Shown piece after piece: positions 48,739 to 62,098 of a DNA stretch of 64,000 nt (position 1 is the stretch's first letter; every line of letters begins with the position of its first letter). The translations under genes and the position numbers were made by a program. Under the pieces are notes generated by a model. It had not been told where the DNA came from. It saw only the letters and a program-made list of their open reading frames with translations, and ran no database searches. The stretch spans positions 24,080,981-24,144,980 of the forward strand of contig NC_045147.1 in NCBI RefSeq assembly GCF_008831285.2, in the 5' to 3' direction. The DNA comes from Nymphaea colorata. Taxonomy: Eukaryota > Streptophyta > Magnoliopsida > Nymphaeales > Nymphaeaceae.

Positions 48739-51700
48739 TCCACAGAGAGAGAGAGAGAGAGTTCTGTTAGCTTGGAGCGGGAGCGATGCCGCAGAAGCCC
48801 TGCTACGGTCTTCGCGCGAGAGAGATGAGAGGGGGAGCGAGAGGGAGAGAGATGGCTACCGCGGAGAAGTGCCGAGGAAGCGAACTAGAGCTGCAAACGA
48901 AGGGCGCCCCCAAGAACTGACTTGCGGGAAGCCCCCGCCAGTCGCAAATTACCAAGTTACCTGCTTGCCTAAGCCTCTTGCAATTACAATTGATGTTCCC
49001 TTCAGCGTTTCGAGAGGGCATTGTTGTAATAACCGGGAGGCGTTAACACTGCGGGGTGAAAGAAGGACGTCGTTACGCAACACGTTCTTGCCTCACACCC
49101 CCACGCAATCTGTCCCGCAACGCCACACGTACCGGCGAGGCTTGAGTTGAGTTGAACTGGAGCCTCGAGGACCCTTTCTTTTCCGACTATACCGCCGGCC
49201 GGCTTGCCACCGGAATCTGTCCACTGTCGACGTTCCTACGAGTCAAAAGAGAGTGAGGGAAGGACCGGCAGGCCCGGACTCAGGTCAGGTGCGCACTTTT
49301 TTTCGCGTGGTGTTAGGTGAATCAGTTCCATGCCCTTCTTCATCAATCAAGGGCCACAACCCCTCCAACGTAAAGATTGACGCACAGATGATGACTCCCA
49401 TGTTCTTCATTCTTGTAAAAGAAGTGGGCAAGCTATCAGTGAACTGAACGTTGGGTAACTACCGGAGAAATGTTAGGCAGAGTAAGTAAGATACCATTCG
49501 GGAAGACAAGAACTCTCGGCTCCGCCCACCTAATTTGGGAGTTGGATTTTAGGTGGTAAGAGCAATGATTTCTTCCATCTTCCTTTCTTGTCTTGCTATT
49601 ATTAATTGAAAATAAATATCCTCACCTCGACCTTTCTTTCTATTCTATCTTGATCGTGTGTTCTTTTGTTGATTGGATATTTTGAACTATGTCCACGTGG
49701 GGGCGGAGCGGAGGGGGTTTTTCTTGTTTTTGTATTGATATTTTTTTTTTTTTTTACGTACCCCTTAAGATTAAAATTTTATATTTGGTGTTCTTTAGCC
49801 ACAAGTTTCTGACTTGGCCGCTGTGTGGAACGAGTGGTGATAATAAAAACCACTTTGATATTGAGCCACTATCACACGCACGCATGCTTATATATTCTTT
49901 AACTACATGTTAAAATCACCATAAACTAGCCGTAAGTAAAGCCTTGTGACAACACTTCTTAATTTTTTAACCATAGAAAGGCTCACACACACACAGAGAG
50001 AAAGAGAGAGAAATTTAGGCAGTCATGTCGGTCAAAAGGCAAATTAAGTAGTCCCGTCATTGAAGGATAAGAAATTTCAAAACTCATTTGAAGAATTCAG
50101 ACACTATTTACTGATATTTATTGTTTAAACATAAAAGTCTACTACTATACTAGATGAGTTTATTTGAATGCTGGTAAAGTTTTTGTAAGGATAAAGAATT
50201 CACCATTTGTTTAAGAAAATCTTGATTTTATTTATGTAATTAGATAAATTTATCTGAGAGTGCTTTTCTATGATTTGATCATGGAGAACTCCTTGGGGCA
50301 TGGCTAGAATGTCGAGAAAATTCAAATCATTTGTATTTGCGGGCTTGTTTTTTAAGACAATACTCCCTTGATTCTTGTTTGGTTCGATAAGAAAATGGCT
50401 TTACACGAACAGACCTAGAAAGACATACTAATTGGTCTGGCTAAGGTCATTTAAGATCAAAGGCCATCCCGTGCTGCCCTTTAATTAATATATGTGTTGA
50501 TTAAGTCAACTTTTTTCAGTTTCCTCTAAATAAACATTAAAAAAATACAGTCCATAAATTCATGTATTCGTTTATTAACTCAAATTCTTGCCGCCGATTA
50601 ATTTATGCATCGGCTTAAGTGAACTCTATAATATGAGGAGCCAATGGAACCTATCATTGAATTCCTATTTTGTTGGCACATTTAAGTTAGACCCATTGAT
50701 TTGGTATGACAAGCAAAGCAAAATTGGATACGCCACCTTATTTCTCCAGCTTGACTTGAGCTTATGCTGAGCTCATATTTTACTCCCTTAAGATCAATGG
50801 TATAGCTAGAAACGAAGGCCTTATTCAAAAATTTTAAGCCCTTTAAATGCATGATAATTAGGGGCATCGTACATAAATAAACAAATGATTGAGAGACACC
50901 AATAAGCAATTAGTTGAGGCCGACTAATATGTAAATAAATAAATTTTATAGACTGTGTAGGCAACTGCCCACGCAAGACCACACATGGCTCCTATTGCTT
51001 AAAGGCGTGTTCACTAACTCCTAACATGAGATTCACGTCGATTCCTATTCATTGGTGGGATGGTTATGTGCATCAAGGTGCACTATCCGCAATCCTCTGT
51101 GCATGACATGTGGACCCTTGGCCCACTTTTAAGATGGCCCTTAGCTGATGGGAATGTGTCTTGCATACGACCTGTGCACTTTTGTGTTGTGCGGCTGTGC
51201 ATACAAATACAACCACTTTTGTATTTATCCATGATGTCAAATTCATGCACCCACTAGCCCTATGCTTATCAAGACGCAGCATGTATATAAGATTTATGTT
51301 GCTGAGATCCTCAATTTGTTTAAACGTTCAACTCTTGTTCAATTAGTTTGGCAACCAAAAGAAATTGTGCAATCACTTGTCAGCTTCTTGGCTTGTCAAG
51401 ATTGCTATTTGGGACTCTCACGCTTTCAGATAAGGCAGCAGTTTTGTTTTTGCCCACTTTTAGATAAATATCCAAATGGAGGAAATATGTTATATTATGG
51501 ATCGATTTCAAATTGTTTACATGGACTGGTAAGTAAATCTGGATTTGATTATTAATCGAATTTGAACTTGGCCTGACTGTATCCAAATCCGAGTTGGGTA
51601 CCTAATTGACAAAGATATCATCCGATTACACATAAGTGCTGATCTTATTTCTTGCACTGCCAGTCTGCACCAAATAATTACAGAGTCTGGATCCAAATCC

Positions 51701-51928
51701 GATTACGATTAAGTGGAAGTCATATTATATCAACGTTGATATGTTGCAGGGCCGATGTAGATTTGTGATTCTTATTATTAAGATGAAATTAAAGCGTCTT
51801 ATTTAAAGAAAACAAAAAAAAAAAGAATAAGGTGGTAAACAGGCCAATACTCCGTCATGCTTATTGGTTTGATAACTCCAAAGTGATATTAACGACATTG
51901 GAGTATGCAGTTGCTGTATAATACGTAG

Positions 51929-52024
51929 TTTCAGTACCTTGCGATAAAAGAAAAGGCAAGCTTCAGTACCTTGCGATAAAATAAAAGGCAACCTTCAGTA
52001 CCTTGCGATAAAATAAAAGGCAAG
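51929..52024. repeat. 32-bp unit in three tandem copies
   Basis: The unit containing TTCAGTACCTTGCGATAAAA recurs with start points at 51931, 51963 and 51995, i.e. a 32-bp period, with one or two substitutions between copies. Confidence 0.9.
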
Positions 52025-52925
52025 CATGCTTCCATCCTCAAACAGGTGTGCATGCTTTTTCCAGTAGAAGAGCAACTTGAAAACTCACTTTGATTTTTTT
52101 TTTTTTTTTAAATAAAGAACAATTATAAAAAGAGAGGGAGAAAAAAAAAACTACTCAACTTTTAAAAGTTGACAAATAACCGCTTTCAATTTTCGAGTTA
52201 TATTATGACATAAAACATTACTTTTTGGTATGAAATGACAAAAGTGCCTCCCATAAAGAATCACTCTACATTTAGCTGATGAGGATACTTTTGTCTTTGT
52301 GAAAGGTATTTTTGTTATTTTTCTATCCAAAACTGATGTCATTTATCAATAGGTGGCTGTTTGAGAATTTTTCTCAAAAATAAAGCCAATTGAGCAGTAG
52401 TTTATTGTTTGCCCAATGCTTATCGGGATTTGGTCTTATCTCCTTTAGGATATAGAAGCTCTTGAGCACTTGTTGTTTAGTCTTTTTTTTTTTTTTTTTT
52501 TTTCAAGAAAACTAATCCAATAGAGAGACTTCTCTGCTTGGCAATGTAACCACAAAGCAAGGATATCAGTTTTACCTCTCACTCGACTCGCCGGAAACGC
52601 AGTCATGGTAAGTTACAACAACAACTTGCCTGTTCCCCAAAGAAATCCAAAAATTTCACGACCAACAATCTCAAGTTGATTCTAAATCACATCATCACGT
52701 GATGCAATAGCAGGTTATTAAAACAAACATATCTTGAAAATTCTACCAAAATGGCATCCATCCAAAACTTTCCTTAAAATGCTTCTCAAACATTGAAGTG
52801 AATATCAGTTTTGATATAAACTTTTAAGCCAAGACCAGTCCAACTTTCAAGCATCAAAATCCTTTGTTTATATTAAAATAACAATACATGATAAAAATTT
52901 TAGACATCTAACAACACCAATCATT

Positions 52926-52929
<4 letters not shown>

Positions 52930-53016
<87 letters not shown>
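52930..53016. repeat. (TA)n microsatellite upstream of the NAD+ carrier gene
   Basis: About 43 uninterrupted TA units, ending 290 bases before the carrier gene's TATA box. Confidence 0.95.
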
Positions 53017-53019
<3 letters not shown>

Positions 53020-53305
53020 AAAGTGAATGCTCTTAAATGCTTGATAATTGTCAAATGATTAAAAATTCAAAATTGGAACACAAATTGTCACTTAAACCAC
53101 AGTATTTATGTAAGCTGGTAGAATTATTCGTATCAAGAATCCGATTTAGAACGGGCTCTAATGGTTTTGGATCCTATGCCACGTGGGCATAGACGGGTCA
53201 GCCACGTGTAGTCGGCCAACTCGTAATCCATGTAGAGGGGTGAAAGGAAAACGGACGCACGAAGTGGCGGAGCCGTCGAAGAGGGAAACTGGGAGAACCT
53301 AATGA

Positions 53306-53313
53306 TATAAAAA
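53306..53313 (+). promoter_or_regulatory. TATA box of the NAD+ carrier gene
   Basis: TATAAAAA on the + strand, 400 bases before the start codon at 53706, implying a leader of about 365 bases. Confidence 0.5.
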
Positions 53314-53475
53314 AGAAAATAATTTAATAGGAGAGGGGAAATAGGCGTCCGGGAGATCGGCTTCCCTCTTTCGCGTCATGATTTGAGCGACTCCTCGTCG
53401 ATAGCACCGGCCAATCCGTCGTCGAGAACGGCGGTCTCGGAGGAACGGGAAAACCCCCCCCTTTTCGCCTTGGCC

Positions 53476-53664
53476 ATGCGACTCTGCGTCCCTTCGATCT
53501 CCCTCCCGAGTGAGGAAACCAGGCCGATCACAGAAACCCCAGATTTCCCACCGATCGTCGTCGAAACGCCTCGGTATTTCTGCAGTCCCTTGGCCCCCGC
53601 AGAGAAAGCCCTAGATCTTCCGCTTCCACTGGTGGGCGCCACCGGCCTCGAGCCTCATCGCTAG
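53476..53664 (+). promoter_or_regulatory. 62-codon upstream ORF in the NAD+ carrier leader
   Basis: ATG at 53476 opens a frame (MRLCVPSISLPSEETRP…) that closes with TAG at 53662-53664, 41 bases before the main ATG. A minimal ATG-ATT-TGA lies earlier, at 53378-53386. If transcription starts after the TATA box at 53306, both would be met before the main start and could lower translation. Conservation of the peptide is unknown. Confidence 0.4.
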
Positions 53665-53705
53665 AATATTCGAGGCAATTCCGACGTTGTTTCCGTCTGA
53701 TCGGG

Positions 53706-56700
53706 ATGACCAGGAGGGACGCTCACACGCAGAGTGTGAGCTGTGTTCTTTGCAACGCCGGAGCAGGAGCCGCTGCAGGTACGGACCCAGTCCTTCTTTC
53801 TGTAAAGTTTCTTGTTTTGGTTTGTTGAGGTGTTTGATTTCCCGATTGCAATTGTCGATTTTAGGCTTCTTACTTTTGATACCTTTCGCTCTAGATTCCT
53901 TTCTTCAAGCACTATATACAGTTCCAGCTTACTGGAAACTAGAAAGCTTTTATTATTCATAAAATATCTTCCAGTATCTTGCCCAATTGCTTGGAAGCAT
54001 GGGCCTCGTGTGTGGAACAAAAGACATTCATATATTAAACGTAATTGTTTAGGAGCTATTGCTGCCACTTTCGTCTGCCCTTTGGATGTCATCAAAACAA
54101 GATTTCAGGTTCATGGACTCCCGCAGCTCAGTAATGGCGGCGTGAAAGGTACGGCACCCCTTTATCTTTGGCGAGTTCTTTTATTCTGACATACTTGTAT
54201 GAACACCCTCAATCTTATAGTTGTTGAACATATTGCTGCTTGATAATTGATATGTATAACATGCGAGTCCATAATATTAAATTCCAGTTGAAAAGTAATC
54301 GAGTATTCAAGCTTTATAGTTGGTCCACGCTCGTCGACTTTCTGCGTTCAGTTGGAAGAACTTTATTTACGCAATTGTCAGAAAATTCTAGAAAAAAAAA
54401 AGCTAACCATGGGAGAAAAGCTGTTTGGTTCTCCTAGGTATGCATGCTTCATATTGACATCTTTTGGAAGTACTTTTTGTTTTATGTTGGCGGTTGGCCG
54501 TTACATTTAGTCATTTTCTATTGTTTAAAACATGAAGGGAAGGGACAAAAGAAATTGCACTTTTGAAAGTTTGAGCACATCAATTGGTCATCTGCTGCTA
54601 GCACTTTGTCTAATAGAGAGTCATTATTCCATGTGCAATGCATGTAAATGATTTCAGTATCATGTTTGACCTTAGGTACTAGTATTTATTCTTGGGTTGA
54701 GTGCAGGAAGTCTTATAGTTGGGAGTTTGGAACAAATATTCAAGAAGGAAGGCATGCGTGGCATGTACCGTGGCCTTTCACCTACAATTTTAGCATTGCT
54801 TCCAAATTGGGCTGTAAGTAGTGTTGTCCTTCATATTTCCTTGTTTTATATTAAATAAAAGAGAAGTTGGCCCGTGGAATTTCATTTGGTAAGTCATGTG
54901 TTTCGACTTTTGAAGCTTCAGGATGCAGGAAGAGCTCATTTTTGTTGTTATGATTCTTCCTTTTACTTGCTGAAATTCGAGCATTCTGCTTTATGCATCA
55001 CTTGGTTGGCCAATCTCGCACCTCATTCCTTGAATAAATGTTTCTGATCAAAGAATTTAACTGTTCAAATTGATATCACGACCTACTTAAATTAAATTAG
55101 TCATTTGTTTTATTTGTTTTTCTGTGTATATCTTTTTTGGAGTTACCTTTTTATTTTTCAAAAGAAAAGATGCTTGTTAAGGAGAGAGAGCAAATAAAAC
55201 CTACGCTTTGTCATAGAAGAATCTTACTGTCGATGCTTGAACAGTATTTGCATCTGCCTTTGAGCAAAATTGCAAGCATTGCACTGGCAACCAGTTTAGA
55301 AAAGTCCAGAAAGCACTTTTTTCCCTATCACATAGTAAAAAAGGTTCACAAATTTTCAAATATCTGAGTATTTGTCAATTCTAGACAAGATACATCTGTT
55401 TTGGATTACTACAGGATGTCTTTAGAGAACCGTTTCATCTACAAACCCTTCTTCTCTTCGTCTTTTATGTGCGGGAAAACATTGATAGATTAAGATAAAT
55501 AATACTATCTTTTCATTTGTTTTGCAGGTTTACTTTACGATGTATGACCAATTGAAAAGCTGGCTTTCTCATGGTTAGCCTCTGAACTTTTTGACTGAAC
55601 AGCCTTTACTTTTTGTGTGTCCCAGCACTTCATATTTTATCCAGATTTTTTGCCTTGCTTTATCTTGTGAAAATTGTTTTTACGTTGTATCTTTCTCTGT
55701 TAGATAATGTTAATTCTGTTGCTCCATTTACTTGGTAACTTAAGTAATTGCTGTGCTGTATGGCTTTTTTTTAACCTTGTCGAAGATTTGATATTCATAC
55801 AGATGAAACACATCAACTATCAGTAGGGGCCAACATGGTTGCTGCTTCAGGAGCAGGAGCTGCAACAACTATAGCTACAAATCCTCTTTGGGTTGTGAAG
55901 ACTAGATTTCAGGTGTGCATTTGGCTTCTGAAGTTTCAATGTGTTCTTAACATTGCTTCTTCTGTGCGCTAATGTTCATCATGGGATAGTTTACTGGTTC
56001 TCTCCTTTGTTTTTTCTGTTCCATATTTCAATTTTGAAATTGCTATATTCACCACACATTTGCATAGTTTGCATGGTCGGAAGGTGTATATGGTCTTTGA
56101 TTCATTAATTCTGAAAGATTTACACAATTGTAGTTGATGTATTTCTAAGAAGGGTTCTTGTTTGTTTGAATTCACATCATGGCAATGTGGGTTGTGTAAG
56201 TCCATAAAAGCTGCATTTTCCGAGGTAGGTTGTTTTAAGGCTGTTATGCTGAAGGATGTTACCAGCAGCCACAGTGTGCTGCCTAGCTGCAAGGAAAATG
56301 CAGAAATAATCCTAGAAGGAAAGGGAGGGAGGGTACCGAGAGGGTTTTACATTGAGGAATGACTGAAAAGTACATTGTAAGTGTATGTCTGGCTGGCATT
56401 TAGATTGGTTAGAAACATGAAGGAGTACTAATCTTTCTAAAAAACATGAAGGAATGTTAGTTTATTATGGTTGTTTTTTCTTGCTTCAGGGAAAAAAAAA
56501 ACTACCTTTTTTTATGCTTTTTCAAGTTTAGAATTGGCATACAAACTTCAATGTTCCATGTGGAATAATGTAATTATAAACAAAGTTGTCACAAATGTCA
56601 AATGCGTGGAAGATTCTCCAAGTGAAATCTCCTTTTCCCTTTTCTCCTTTCTGGTGTTACAAGCTTCCCCACTTGATCCTGCATCCTCTCCCTGTACTTG

Positions 56701-58341
56701 ATGTGGTAACTAGACTAACACCATACTGACTGAAGAAATAATAGATATTCCAAAAGCAAACAAAAGTTGGTGATTAGAATGTCGTGTCATTCAGAAGGCC
56801 AGCTTCAAAAATTGGACTGCTTGGAATTGGAGGGTGGTAATAAAAGAGGCATCTTTCAAGCAGCGCAACTTTGAGGAGGCGGCTGGGTTAGACAAAGTTT
56901 GCTTTGGCTGTCCAATAATCGTTCATGGTATATTAGTTTTTGGCTATATCATGAGGCATTTGAATTTGTGACCTGCAGTATTTAGAGAAAGGTGTCCTTC
57001 TGTCCTTATACTCTTATGACATTGATTCTGGTATTTGAGTATGTATCCAGAGATTTGTGTTGAATGTTGTGCATTTGCGGTTCAGCCCTTGTACTTTACC
57101 ATGAAGCTTTTATGAGCAAGAGGCGGGCCTTCTTGTCACGACTAAAAAGTTGATATCCAGCAAACATGTTACATGCATGATTGAAGATACAGATGCAGAC
57201 AATGTGAAAACATTAAGATGTGGCAACAAAAGTATGTGCAAGTAGTTAGTCACCTGGAAGTCAGGTGTTGAGGAGAATATGTACCATTCATTTGTCATAT
57301 TAATCTCAGCCTCCTATGTGAATTGGGGAATTTAAACAATATTTTATTGTTCGTATCTCTGTCGACGTCAATCATTTTCCTTGAAAAGGATAATGGTTCT
57401 TTTCTATATGCTATGTATTGATGTCTTTGTAACGAGGTTTATGTTGTTAAAAAGACAAAATCGTCATGGTTTTGCTGTGAAATTTCAATTTCTTTCCAAA
57501 TTATTCGTTCACTGGCGAGGCTGCTAATGTCCAACGTGTGGTAAACTTATGAATGCATTGGTTTCTATTGTAGACTCAAGGTATGCGGTCTGGAGTAGTA
57601 CCTTATCAAAGTACATTCTCGGCCTTACGGAGGATTGTACATGAGGAGGGCATACGAGGACTGTACAGGTACAAGTTGCTGCTTAAATAAAGATTATTAT
57701 GTGAATTTCAAGAAACATTGTACAAGTCTTACTCTACACCTGCATGGTGAACAGTGGCCTAGTGCCTGCGCTGGCTGGAATCAGTCATGTTGCCATCCAA
57801 TTTCCAACATATGAGAAAATCAAACTTTATTTGGCTAAGCGAGGTATTCTGCTATTTTGCTTTATTTACATTTGGATTCTGAAAAAAATCATTTCTGATT
57901 AAAAGAAACTGGTTTCAGATAATACCACTGTAGATGCCCTTACTGCAAGTGATGTTGCTGTTGCCTCGTCAGTTTCAAAAATTGTTGCATCAACCCTGAC
58001 GTACCCACATGAGGTATTCTAATAGGATCCAGCAGATTTTGAGTTGAACCTCTCTGTCTCTCTCTAACTCTCCCTCCTGAATATTCCAATTCATGCAGGT
58101 TGTTCGCTCTAGACTTCAAGAACAAGGTCATGGAAGCCATACCGAGAAGCGGTATCTTGGTGTTATTGATTGTATTAGAAAAGTTTTCCAGAAAGAAGGG
58201 ATCCCTGGTTTTTACCGTGGTTGCGCTACCAACCTGTTCAGGACCACACCGGCAGCTGTAATTACTTTCACAAGTTTTGAGATGATTCATAGATTTCTAA
58301 TCTCCTTATTTCCCCCAGAGCCACATCCTCATGCACTTTGA
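53706..58341 (+). CDS. NAD+ transporter, NDT1/NDT2 type (mitochondrial carrier family)
   Basis: Nine exons: 53706-53778, 54053-54148, 54707-54813, 55528-55573, 55803-55912, 57574-57668, 57755-57843, 57919-58013 and 58099-58341. All junctions are GT-AG and in phase, giving 317 residues (Arabidopsis NDT1 is 312). Three carrier repeats show the PX[DE]XX[KR] signatures PLDVIKTR (34-41), PLWVVKTR (135-142) and PHEVVRSR (235-242). Each repeat is followed by a G(L/I)(Y/F)RG-type loop: [29 protein letters not shown]-specific segments include [47 protein letters not shown] and [17 protein letters not shown]. The protein exchanges NAD+ for AMP/ADP across the inner mitochondrial or plastid envelope membrane; sequence alone does not decide the compartment. 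The second repeat has Trp in place of the acidic residue (PLW), as in known NAD+/folate-type carriers. Confidence 0.96.
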
Positions 58342-59837
58342 GTTCACAAGAAACAGCATTATTTCAAACCCGTTGACAATATACCCAGTGCTAAAGTGGA
58401 GTGGATGGCAAAGAAACTACTCCTGGTCTTGATGAGCATGGATGTCATGAATTGGCCCCTTGGTTATGTATAATATGAGCATTGGAATAGAAAAAGGAAG
58501 TTTTTCTTTCCTGTTTTCCTTCTTTTTTTGCTAGTGATTATAAGCTGCGGTAACTGATAATTGTGGGGGCTTTGATCAAAAGCATTTTGTAGAGAGTAAG
58601 TTGTAATGTGAACTTGATGAGCATTATCTAGCACAATTTTGGTGGTGGATGTCTTCTGCAATGATTCAATAAGCTGTAAAGCTGGTCGATTTTACCAAAT
58701 TGGCCTGACCTTGTTTTGAGGATATGTCACGTGATGGGCTGATTATCATCTTAAGATACATTCTGTCTGATAAACGAGGTAGACTGCATGTCATTGCTAT
58801 TCATGAGTACAGGTACACAGTCTTTCTGAAAGATGGAAAAGCAGTGGAAGTGGCGGAGGAATGGTCCGAATGGACCAGCGGGGGTGTTTGGCTGCAGTAA
58901 CAGGTCATTATTTTTTGTGTATTTACCTTAAGAATTAGAATAGATTTATGGAACACTTTGTGACAACATTTCACAAATCTGCGTTAATTTTAATTTTTTA
59001 AGCAGGTTTGTAAGAAAGTAATAATCTATTGCTGTTGCCAAACGGCCCCATTGAAAGTTTGAAATGCTTTTTTACTGGGGTCTTGGCTATGGATATGTGC
59101 AAGTGAAACCCTTGATTGCTCATGGTTCGCATTCTCGTTCGAACCGACTTCATCATGAGAGGATTAATACATGAATAATCGGTCACGTCTTTTGGTTCAT
59201 GCAAGTTATGATGGTAACTATAACGGGTTTAAACCAGGTCTTCTAAGAATTGTTTCAGTAATTAGAAAAAGGGGATAAAGTGTGACGGGCAATTGGACAT
59301 CTGGCTGGCCCTTTTGTTTGCACTACGGCGAGAATATTACCTTGTGACAGGCACACGATGATTGGTCTGCCCCAGTAGGCCTGCCACGTGTAGCTGGCGG
59401 AGAGCACTATTTACCGGGCAAGTAGCCGGAGTGTTTTCTCCTATAGAGCCCGGGTACCAAGGACCGGTGCGCTTACCGTCCTTATAGTGAGTGTTTGATG
59501 ACCCTCAAAAGTCTTTCCATTAAATTCAGTCGGCATTTTGAAATCCAACAAGGTGATTTTTTTTCAGAAAATTTCCACCATTTTCTTGTTATAAAGGGAA
59601 AAAATGGGAAAGAAGATTGGCCCTACCAGGCGCAGGCAGAATAAAAAAATGAGTCGGATGTGATATTAGATCTTTTTCTTTTCTTATTCATACTTAAGTC
59701 TGATTATGTGAATATTCAAAAAAGCTGATATCGAAATATGGTTAAGAATATATTTGATTTGAATTCCCGCTGACACTCCTCCCTGTTGAATATATATTTT
59801 TATGCATTAAAATAGTTTAGTACCATCGAGTTTCCCA

Positions 59838-60019
59838 GATGTCCGATTTCCATTTGAGAAATGCTATGAAGAGAAAGGCCCTGTTCTAGTGTTTCCAAAT
59901 GGGCTGAATCGGGGCGGCTAGGTGGGCAGTGTCCGATTTTCATTTGAGAAATGCTATGAAGAGAAAGGCCCTGTTCTAGTGTTTTCGAATGGGCTGACTG
60001 GGAGCGGCTAAGTGGGCAG
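59838..60019. repeat. 90-bp tandem duplication
   Basis: Two copies, with GTCCGATTT at 59841 and 59931, then TTTGAGAAATGCTATGAAG and CTAGTGTTT in each; a few substitutions separate them. Because 90 is a multiple of 3, the minus strand shows an open frame with a duplicated 30-residue unit (TLEQGLSLHSISQM), which I regard as a by-product of the repeat. Confidence 0.9.
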
Positions 60020-60722
60020 TCACACTTACACCTTGTACCAGATCCCACATTTGCTTATTCTGCAGGCCTGCGAATCTACGGTCATCAAGTTCGCGTATCA
60101 ACATCCTATTGAAGCGCGACTAACTTGATTGGTGAAGAAAAAGAGAGGTGGAAGGGATAGAGACCCCATCGTCCTCTATCCTCTTATCCTTGAAGTCGGC
60201 ACCCCATTCAAAGCTACTACATTGCTTAGGTTCATATAGTATGAATGAATTCATCGTAGTCAATTTTTCAAAAGTTGTTTTCCAAACTTTACAATGGTCT
60301 AATTTTCATACATATAAGGAATCCTGCATATATTCCGCTCTATTTTCAGTAACATGCAAGTACGAGTTTTGCGACGAGTGAGAAGTTGAGATTATGGCCC
60401 AGAGGGAATCCCTCTACCATGGAAAGTGGAGACCGGCCCACTTAGCCGTATTTTTTAAACTCATCTCCATCGCCTCAAGTCATCGGGCCCCTTCTCCTGC
60501 GACATGCACTTTGAACATCAGAAGACGAATACCCCAGGTTGATTGCCATTTGCCCACGACGAACTGGATCGTGCCTTCCACCTCGCCCATTTCAAGGAAA
60601 TTAACAAGGACCTAACCCGAGGTATTTGGTTCGACCCAATTATACTTGCACCCACTTGGAAAACTTTCCTAGTTCTTGTCTAAATGTTCTCATTCACATC
60701 CCTACATTCATACTATTGCTAC

Positions 60723-60724
<2 letters not shown>

Positions 60725-60759
<35 letters not shown>
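60725..60759. repeat. (AT)n microsatellite
   Basis: About 17 AT units followed by GAGAGAGAG. Confidence 0.95.
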
Positions 60760-60768
<9 letters not shown>

Positions 60769-62030
60769 CTCTATTCTCCAATAGTCTTTATAAGGACAGT
60801 AACATGGGGAAGCTCAACGTCCAGAGTGGAAGGGTCATTGGCTTACTTTATGTTGTGAATTATCTGCAACCTCTTCACATTCTCTGTTGAAATAAAAATT
60901 ATATATAACCTTGAGGAGATAAGGGAGCATTATAGAGAGTAGGGCTCACTGACGCTTGTTTGCAGGTCGATGATAGGATCAGAGTTATGTGTCTCTTGCA
61001 TGACCACAAAACCTATCCAGTCCTTGAAGATCAATATTGGGAAAGCCATTGCTTTAGCAACTTTTGTGGGCAATGCCTCTTTGTGGCATATGGTTCGTGA
61101 CAACACTTTGAAAGTCTGTCGTCCGCCTTTCAAAGTTGAGGGGCCTTAACTTTGAAGCAAGATGAGGCTTTGCAACTTTATTTACAGTGCCGTGCTGTTC
61201 ATAACCCCAAGTTTCATCTATGATAGTTTTTTGTTTTTTGTTTTCCCATCTCAGGCTTCAAATATTCGATCTAAATGCCTAACCTTTCTTACAATAATTT
61301 GAATCTTTTCGGATTACTCAAGTCAAAATTCCACTTTGGCTATTTAAAATATAAGATGGTTAAACACAATTCACCAATAGATTAGCTTTATATATGCAAG
61401 CGTCCTGGGGTTATGCTACTTTATACCAAAAACAAAAAACAAAGGAAAAAGGAACTAAAGGGGAAAAGGCAAACTGGCCTGTAATCATTGAAGCAACAAG
61501 TTACATTCCCGCAGATCCTTGAATTGCCATTTTCCGACGCAAAACCTCATAAAGCAATCACTGAATTGAAAGTGAAGCCCACCACATGAAATTCCAAACG
61601 CAAGCAACCAAAACTCCTCTGAAACGGCTTCCCATTTTAAAGAAAGCTGGCGATCCATCCTTGTCCTACAAACATATTTTCTAGATAAGTGTCCTGCAAA
61701 AGTCGACAACTTTCAGGATTTCATGCAAAATTCTTTTGGTTTTTCTTTTTTAATAGCCCATATTGCCAACTGCATGCTAATGAAATATTTGATGGACTGT
61801 TTTTCTTTTCATTCTTTTCTAAACCTTCTCTTTACAGCACAAAGATGGATGGGTAGACGTGTAGCTAATGGCCCTACGAGCAGCAATAACCCCACTCTAG
61901 AAATCATTCACTTTGGTCCACCCAACAGCTAAGGCTCACAATTTCCATATAGGACCATGATTTATGTTATATTTTTTTATTAGAAACTTTACTGACTCCT
62001 CTTGAAATTCGTTGGTTGTCGAATACCCGC

Positions 62031-62032
<2 letters not shown>

Positions 62033-62096
<64 letters not shown>
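62033..62096. repeat. Compound microsatellite (CT)n-(AT)n
   Basis: About 15 CT units (62033-62062) run directly into about 17 AT units (62063-62096). Confidence 0.95.

Positions 62097-62098
<2 letters not shown>

Larger units (their letters stand above)
48739..53305. other. Divergent intergenic region between the RING/PHD and NAD+ carrier genes
   Basis: It starts with a (GA)n tract at about 48741-48760 in the RING/PHD leader, then GC-rich sequence to about 49300, probably promoter. Beyond that it is AT-rich. It holds a short CA/GA run near 49983-50010, a 32-bp unit repeated three times (51929-52024), a T19 run near 52485-52503 and a (TA)n block at 52930-53016. The stretch 51400-51720 uses GGATTTGAT/ATCCAAATCCGA-like words similar to the hAT-like element at 25.6 kb, but I could not find its ends. 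No gene. Confidence 0.5.

Noticed and set aside
53376-53642. 88-codon minus-strand frame opposite the NAD+ carrier leader
   Set aside because: It mirrors the plus-strand upstream frame in GC-rich DNA; no domain, promoter or splice context seen.
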